Source: Ptychodera flava (lineage: Eukaryota; Hemichordata; Enteropneusta; Ptychoderidae). From it: 64,000 nt of DNA. Within the stretch, counting starts at the first letter, position 1. Every line of letters starts with the position of its first letter. Below are positions 25,201 to 34,200 of the stretch, one piece after another. The translations under genes were made by a program, and so were the position numbers. The notes beneath the pieces were generated by a model. That model made no database searches. It was not told the origin of the DNA and saw nothing but the letters and a program-made list of their open reading frames with translations. The DNA lies in NCBI RefSeq assembly GCF_041260155.1, contig NC_091942.1, positions 3,834,501 to 3,898,500 on the forward strand, given 5' to 3'.

Positions 25201-28200
25201 AACACAATGTTTGCGTAAAATGAGGACCTGTCATGACTTTTAAAATAAATCATGCTGTGTGTGAAATAAACACTTTTCACTGTAAAGTGCCAGCCATTAT
25301 AATGATTATATGCAATGAAACATTGACAAACACAACATGCAAACACAATCTGATTAAAATCCATGATATTATGACCTTTATATTTCTATGGTCCTCCTGT
25401 GAGGACAAGACCACAGGAAAATAAAGACAGTATTAAAGACAATAGCATGAGGAGAGGACTGCAGAAATATAAAGACTGTAATATGATAGCGTAAAAGGCC
25501 AACCCATCTCTACATCAGAATTGCACATAAACTATATTTTATGTACATTTTATATGTACAGTGGTAGAAATTTTATAATGTATCCTACAACGACATGAAA
25601 TGACCTATTGAACCACCATTGTTTTGTATGTTTACGAATACATACCGGTACATAATATAAACAACAACATGAAGATTTATGTTCGTTTATTAAAATAAAG
25701 CAATAAATAAAACATAAAATGTACAAAAAGTTTTAACCCTTTGCACCCTGACCCCCTGGTACTCTATGACGTCATCGGACATTTCTGTCCGAGCCGGGTT
25801 CAAAGGGTTAAAAAGTTTGTTCAAATTGTCACCACAATGTACATCTCTGTTCTTATAGTCTGAGCTGTAGAGTAGCAAATTTTCAGCCAAATGGTACAAT
25901 AAAGCAAGTTTTGATACTCCTGCACATTCCTACATAGTACATGTACATGTATATGTAAACAGGCCTAAGTATAATACACACTTATATGTATCTTTTACAT
26001 TTATAGTATGAGGGTGTTTTGCATACTACCGGTACAGTTAGGTGCCTTTAATAGAATTCTTTGTTTGCTGATTGCGGGTAAGTTTCATGAAAAATGATAG
26101 AAAAGAAACACTAATTTTAACCCTTTTCCTGCCAGACAGTATCACTTTCCCATCGGCCAATTCAGTAAATAGAGGTATTGAGCCAAAATCATAAAATCAT
26201 GTATCATCCACATGGCTTGGTCTGTTATCCAAACTTTGGTGAGTGAAAAATCATGTTTACCATGCATCTGTGTTTTCAGGGGCCTTCAAAATGTTCAAGT
26301 TTTTGTTAAAATGTACCATATGAGACATGCTGTGCTCCACTTGTTTTATCCAATTTGACCAGATGGTGACGTAAGAACTTGGCAGGATAAGGTAGAATGC
26401 ACAAGGAGACAGACATTCGAACACTCAACATTTTTTCAATACATATCTGGTCTACCACTTGTTGGGGTGAATATTTTTCACAAATATTCATAAATTTTAG
26501 GTAATTTGTTTCTCTAGTACCAAAATTTGCAAAGTGATGCCTTATTTTTATTATTGATCTTGAAAGAGAATGGTTGAAAGGTTCATTGAGGGAAGTTTGA
26601 GCAAAAGTTGAAACCTTTCACTTTTGAGGCGCATACTACCTCAAAAGGGTATCTTACAATCTTTAAATGTTCCAAATTAATTTTAAATTAATGCAATACC
26701 ACAACATTAACCCTTTGAGTGCTGTAATTTTTCCCCACCAAAATTTTAATGCAACATTTTGCCAATTTTATGAATTTTTCTGTAATTTTGGGGATAATTT
26801 TGGACCAAATTGACATTATATTTTATTGGCTACCGTTTTTTATGAAAATTTGGGCAAAGATCTGGAAAAAATTGACCAGGGTGAATTTTATAATAATACA
26901 ACAAAAATTGACTTTGGTGCTCAAAGGGTTAAGAGAATGACTTCCACAATGCAACTAAATATAAATAAATTTTATACTGGTATATTATAGGCTTGAAAAC
27001 ACAAATACATAAATAAACAGATTTTGTAGATAAATCAGCCCTGCATGTGTGACCATTATTTTCAGACATTAAAAACTGTTGTGTTCTGGATATATACAAA
27101 CAAAGTACGTACAACTTATATTTTGGATTTACATGCAGTGATGCCTTGTCACTAGTTATCCTAGTGGGAATTGGAGAGGTTAGCAGGTTATCACAAGTGG
27201 GTGAAAACCACTGTCCCACTGGTGATTTGTTTTATGTAACTTGATGTTTTGAAATAGTAAGACCTTGCCCCTGGACATTCCATGTTAATATGTAATGTCA
27301 AATTCCCCTTTAACTGTAGGTCTAGATGCAGTTTAACCACAGAGATGTAGCATGCATGTATGGCTTTTCTTGACACATTTGTGAAGATGGGAAAGTCAGG
27401 CTCTCCTTCACACAAATTAATCTCTACGGCCCTAAACGGCTTTTGCAGCCTGAGGTCATACGGCGGAAGGGCCCGAACATGCAAGGGCCCGTACGCTGTA
27501 CGACCAAGGGCCGCAAAAGCCGTATCAGGGCCGTAAAGGTTTATCATATACCTTATGGAATGATAAATATGTAGTTTACATAATATTCAACATTGTTTAG
27601 GAGATAAAAATGCGTGTGATATCAAATATCTATGACCATTTGTGTCAGTTTTTCATAAATACGATGGCCACTTCCCATTGCAAATTGACATACATAATGA
27701 CGTCATTTGTTTACCTGCAGAATTCTAGAACGTGCAAAGCAACATCCGTACTATTACGGGACCAACAGAGATCAGGGCTGAAATCGAGGTGTAAGAAGGA
27801 CAAAGCGTGATGTCAGTTTCTTGTAATTTATACTGAACAGGCACACACCTAGTATACACAGGATTTCACTAGAATTTAGAAATAAAAGCCGATGTCACCT
27901 GCGTAGCTCCAGTGTCGCCACGCGCAACTACCATCTAAGCGAGCAGACGTTTCCCTACTTGCGCTGGCTTTGTGTATGAATGGAACGTTTGCGGATAGCA
28001 ATGCGCGTAGTAACCAGAATCGATATAGTTCAGAAATGCACGCGATTGCCCATATTTGAGCACCGCCCGGGGCATGATACGTAAAAAAAATGCACGGATC
28101 TGAGGGCGCTTTCTCCAATGGCTTTACACAGGCACATGAATGAAGGTATATGATAATATAAAATAGTATAATTGCATCACTGCAATAATATGGAAGGTCT

Positions 28201-31200
28201 GAACCAATCACTTTACCAAGGGCCTTTCCAAATCATTGGTTACCTCAACACATAAATATTTCATATAACCGGTGCATATTGCATTTCATCTGAAGTTTTT
28301 TTCCAGATCAATATATGGATATCAAAGCAAAAGGAAAGCATTAATGTAAGGTATAATTACTGCTACTATACAAAACACATGACTGGACAGAGACAGTTCA
28401 ATCAAACTTTGTTTGCCTGTTTAATGTTCATCATCTAAAACCACATACATATCGGTACACATTGTAGTGCGTGGAAGGAGATTCAGATACATGTAGGATT
28501 CTTTTCATGATGATACTATCCATGTTTTGCAATTGTGATGTTTGTGAAGGCAGCTCTTTACACTCAATACATTATAACTCTGATATCCTTGCCAGTGCTA
28601 ACGTGTTGAATGAATATAATACTAGTCACACTTGAGACACAGGAAAAAAAAATTATGTCTACTACTGTAGTACTATGTACATGTAAATGTTAAGGTCTTG
28701 GCAATCTGATTGAAGCTACAAAATGTTCCTTGGTAAAACTGAAGCAGAATATGACCCTGTGACATTTACACGATCGTTATACAATAACATCTTTTTGGAT
28801 GTCTTCTGAGACTTCTTTGTTCATTTCTCTCACAAATAAAGATATGAATGGAGGGGGGAAGGGGGCAAATACACGTACTGCCTGATTTGTAATACCTTAA
28901 CCCTTATACTGCCAAGAAATAGGTATCACTCTTTGCCTTTTCGAAATACAAGCAGCAAACATAACAAAATATTCTGAGCTTTGTCTTTCAGGATTGAAAC
29001 CTCAACTGAAGCTTCTTTAACATGTGCATGGTATCAGGCCAAACACAATTCGATAGGATTTCTTCATATACTTCTCCTTCCAGACTATCACTGCAAGCTT
29101 GTATTATATTGTTGCTTGAATTCATGGTTATTGGGCCTGATAGCAGGTTGCCATTTGCCTGACACCAAGAGGGCAAACTGCACTGAATTCTGGGAGCTAG
29201 GGCCCATAACATCTGATATTTGCCTGGTAAGAAAATATTCTGCAACTGAACTAAAACGATTGTGCATTCCATAAATTTGACAAATCCTGCTGGGTGAGGA
29301 TTTAACCTTTATGAATGTGCTGTGATTTTAAAATCTGGTTTTCAGATTTACTTCCTAGAGTATTCTCTCTATCCACTTTTTACCATTGATTAAATAACAT
29401 GGCTATTAGTATTCAGGATTAAAAAATCCCCTTTATATACTAGTGAACATTGGACAAAGTACCGGTATGCTTCACTTCAAAATTTTGCTTTTTAAATTCT
29501 ACATATAGAATTTACAGAATTTCCTGACAAATCACAATGCTTGAAAGTGTGCACCTGCTTGTGGACAAACCTGGTAACTGCTTTTACTGATCGTAAACAT
29601 GGTCAGTGCAATCACAAAACATGCCCTGATTTTCCACTCTTCAGCTTGTTCAGAGTGAAACAAACATGAATAGGCAATGGTAAGAGACGCACCCATGTCC
29701 GTGCTATTGTCCTCTATTGATCACATTGTTATCATGGGTTTATTGTACCGGTACTTGTGAAGGACATTGTCTGGTCTGTTTTGAATGTAAAAAGTCATTG
29801 AGTATACTGATATTCTGTGTCAAATGTTTCATTACGCAAAACAAATACAAATGCCTTTCCCCAATATCTTTCATATAATCTTAATACACACATATGTCAT
29901 GCAAGCACAGGTCTAGGGTAGTGCAAAGTTAGCCTACCTACTCTTGATTTATGAAAAGGAAATTAGTTTCTTGTTTCACACCATCATGTACTGACGCCAA
30001 CACAACAACTTCAATCCCAAAACATTCCAAGATCTGTGCTATGGGAAATTAAAGTGAAAATTTTTTCCATACATTTTCTAGAGGACGTTCTGCACTGTTA
30101 GTGTTGTCTCAGCTTGTTTTGTGGCATGCAATGTTCCCAGTGGTACTATAATAGTATGGCAAGGTTGGGGATTTTCAGCTCTTTAGTATTCCTCTGAGAA
30201 TTGGCACATAAAATGAGATGTTTTATGTTGGTATACAGATACTTTTTCCTTGTTTGTCCTCACTCCAACTAATATCTATTTTGACAAAGATGGGGTTGAA
30301 ATCAAGATGAGAGAAAAATTAATTCCATTTACAGCGTATTAAGATGCCCAAACAGCTGTTTAAAAATTCTCTTTGGATTTTGACCAACTTAATGATATCA
30401 TAGAGGGTGATGAACTTCTAAGAACAATTTGAGAGAATGACTTTTCTCTGATCAAATAAAATCCCTACTTATTCATTCGGGCAAGTATATCAGTTACATG
30501 TGAGGACTTACAAATCTGTGATGAGAAAATGCCTCCCTACATCAGATGTTACATGAGCCATTTAATCCCTTCTCTGCCATTTTGTTATGGACTTAAAAAT
30601 TTCAAGGTAGTCAACCAAGAAAGACTTCCCTTAGGCCCACTTCATAACTTCACTTTCTAGTCCCAACCACGATCCCTCTATCACATAGAGAGACCGTGTC
30701 CCAACAAAGCTGAGATTCATAAATTGAGTCCCATCCAGACTGTTCAATTCAGTGCGCAACAGTGCTCCTCTGCGTCTTAAAACATTTTGGTTCAAGCAAA
30801 CACATGAGGATAATGTAATGGTGCCAGCAGCATATGCACGTCAGTTTGGTTTTTTCATAGAATTCTGAATAAAATTTGCTTTATCCAGGGCTCGAACTTA
30901 ACTTTTTTACCTACTTGCCCTGGGGCAATTTCCAGAAATTTTACTTGCCCGAGGACACAAACTACTTGCCCGATTTTTTTTGGGTCTGTTTACATTGTTT
31001 GGGCAGAGATCACGAAGACCAAGCAATCTCAAAATGTGGCCGACAGCATCATATCAATGCAAGTTCTGTTTTGTCTGTATTGATAATCGTGTTAATTTTT
31101 TACGATCCATTAGTGTTGGTCTTCGTGATCTCTGCCCACTCGTCCACCAATATTCTAGTGCGGGATTGGGTCATATAGCTGAAGGGGTGGCCCATCAATT

Positions 31201-34200
31201 GATATTCGCATCAGCAAATCTCTTTTCCTGAAGTTTTGAAACTTCCGTTGTCGTTTCCTTTCATATAGGCCTACATATCGCACTTCTGCTTCTTCACTTA
31301 ACTTTCCACTGAACTCGATGCTTCGATCGCGCCATTAGCTTTATCACCGACGATTTCTGAGTGGCCAGCCGGTTGAACCTGTACTGTATCCCCTGACACA
31401 GATCCTGTTCCGGAATCTGTGACTTTATCTGGCGTAGATTTCAAAATATACATGAAAACAGGGTGCTTTGCTTCGCTATGACGTACAGTCTGCGTTGTCT
31501 CAGTCAGGTCACCACGTGCAAAGTGGCTGTTGATATTACTGACCAACACCCCCTGGGAGTCACTAGCGACAAACAAGTGCAAGTAATACGTTACTGAATT
31601 AGACTTCCCGAGGGAGGAAAGACAACAACTGGATATCACTTGCTGAATGTTGACGTCCGGCTTGTCGGTTGTGATACCCGTTTCAGTTACTTGAAACTCG
31701 ATAATAGCGAACATTGTTCCACAAAGTTTCTTGAGTTTTTTTATTCCCAGAACATGTAAATTTGATCAAAGTCTATCACTTGCCCGACCGGGCAAGTGTA
31801 ATTTATTTTTACCAGCCCGATGTCAGGTTTTAGTTGCCCCGGGCAAGCGGGCAACCGTTAAGTTCGAGCCCTGTAATCCCTAACACTAACCCTGACCCTA
31901 ATCTCTTTCAAGGTCGGCTTGGATGTGATTCATGAGAGGTATTCCCCCCACCTCTCCCCAATTAATTTATTTGGTAGAGGGGTGTTTAAGAAGTCTTGCC
32001 TCTGGGAAGCACATTTTGAAAGATGATAAAAAACAAATTGAATGGAGACATGAGAATCTGAGCTATATACCATTTACTGCATTACACCGCATAATTACAA
32101 AGCTTTGATATGACGCCACTACTTCTCTAGAACAGTTTGACCGCAATACAGGAAGTAAGTGGTATTGTGGGATATTGTAATACTGCTGTTGTATTCTTTT
32201 TGTATTGATCAATCGATAAAAACTATCCAGACAGATGCACCATCAACTCATCACTTTCAAAACCATGATCTGAAATCAATACGAAACCATCGTATGAACT
32301 GCTGTGGATGAATGTCAGGATGTATTAGACAGCTTGAACCATTCACAGACAGAAACCAATCAATGATATTACCGCTCATGAATCTGTGTTCAGAAAATAC
32401 AATTTGACATCAAGTAGCAGGTTATGGCTTGTACTTCTAATTTGAATTACACACCACAGTCCATAAAATTTAGTAAACTACGAGGATGAGGTGTCATCAT
32501 TTTCAAGGATGGAGACTTGATGATTGTGAAAATTTGTACGATAAACTGTATTTTCCACAAAGACACTGATTTGTATTTGTTCAGTCTAATGTTTATGTAC
32601 ACAAACTGTACAGGAGGTCATCTGTTTAGCACTGAACTAGAAAATAATATTGCAATATTACTTCATATCTTATGGTTAAATTTTCCCAAGAACTAGCGCA
32701 CTGTTTACACGTAAAAGGTGTTCAAATCCAAATATTTTCACTATGTCAGAGTTCTCCATAAGTTGGCTTAACAGACTTAATGGACAGTAGCTGTAACTTC
32801 TACTCTTTTCAGTATAAATTTTTAGTTTATACATCAAATAGCAAGTTCTTGTTCAACTTTGATCATGTTATAAAAACAGATGCTGTTGAGTCTGTCGACA
32901 TAGTGTCTACACATGTAAAATGCACAGTTACTGTTTACATTTGAATTTTAATCCAGAGCAGAATTCACTTGTCAACAATAACAATGCAGTTTATGCATAT
33001 ACAGGTTGAGTTGACAAGCTGAATGCTACATGTATATGTATTAGATGTGTAATAAGAAAGTGTACTTAACATAAAAAATAAATCCAGTGAAAAAATCATT
33101 GTTACAGCTACTTGCCAGTTAACATTTGAAGACGCTTTAAATGGCTACTTTTTTCAGTAGGCTGTTGGATACTGCCCACAGCATTTGCTGCAGATAGCTC
33201 CCCAGCAGTCCATCTGTCACTGATTTGATTCATTCAACACGTACCTCTTCATGTATTTGTTCATAGCAAAGTTTACATTCAACTCTTTGCAAGGTGACTG
33301 GTTCTGCCTGTCACACACACACACACATACTGACCTGTCTTTACAAACTTTCTATATTCACAAGTGGATACTTTTGGTCACAATTTATTGCCATACGTGT
33401 GATCAGTTGCAGTTTAATATTCAGATCCAGGATTCAACATAATAACAAGTGAAGGCCATCAGTATCTTTCATCAGTAGAAAGCAAGGATGATTAAAACTC
33501 TGTGCTGAACATGATAACAATTCACACTTCCTGAGGATGCTCACCATCAATGTCACTAGGGACAGTACCAGTAACTGTAGATATTATTTCATTAATCTAA
33601 TTTTGTTCCAGAAATCATTTTCCTTCTTCTTCTCTCTTAACCTTTTGTGACCAAATTTTGGTAAACACAATTGTTTCCCATGACGAAGTTGTTCTTACGT
33701 TAGGGGCAATGGAGTGAAATGTTTATGACATTGATAAAGCTAGGTCTGGGTAGTGAAGTTACAATTCCAATTGTTTGTAACTACCCAACATAATTGAATT
33801 CATTACTCTAGTTGCTTGTAGAACAGACAGTTTCAATATGCCATACAGAAAGTACCAGAACACACCCATGGATAAAGGTACTTTTACCCTCTAGAACAAC
33901 TTCCTTGACAGCAGAAGGTAGTACACACAGAATTATGGTGACAGATGTTCTGAACCTCTGTGACTTTTCTTTTAATATACAAAGGAAACATTTTAATCTA
34001 TAAACAAAGGGATCCTTCGCAATTGCCCACATCAGCCTCTCTTTCTCTAAGTGTGAATTGAATATTTAATGCAACAAAGAGGTAATTTTCATTGTAAATG
34101 TAACTCCAGTGCTGCACAAATAAACACGGGAATAAAATGAGAGCACTCATCAATCAATATCACAGATGAGCTTATTTAGCATTTAGAAAATATATTATCT

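Larger units (their letters stand above)
30886..31873 (-). mobile_element. hAT-like DNA transposon relic, 988 bp
   Basis: Inverted ends CAGGGCTCGAACTTAAC and its complement bound the element. Repeated acttgccc/gggcaagt words lie next to both ends. The flanks TTATC and TAATC agree in four of five bases. It contains a 138-residue minus-strand ORF and an internal 22-bp inverted repeat. Confidence 0.75.

Noticed and set aside
28981..29274. Overlapping 97- and 94-residue ORFs on opposite strands
   Set aside because: Neither shows domains, codon bias or splice support; likely chance in an intron.
31855..31873. 'gttcgagccc' resembling a tRNA T-loop
   Set aside because: It is the terminal inverted repeat of the hAT-like element and has a mirror copy at 30886.
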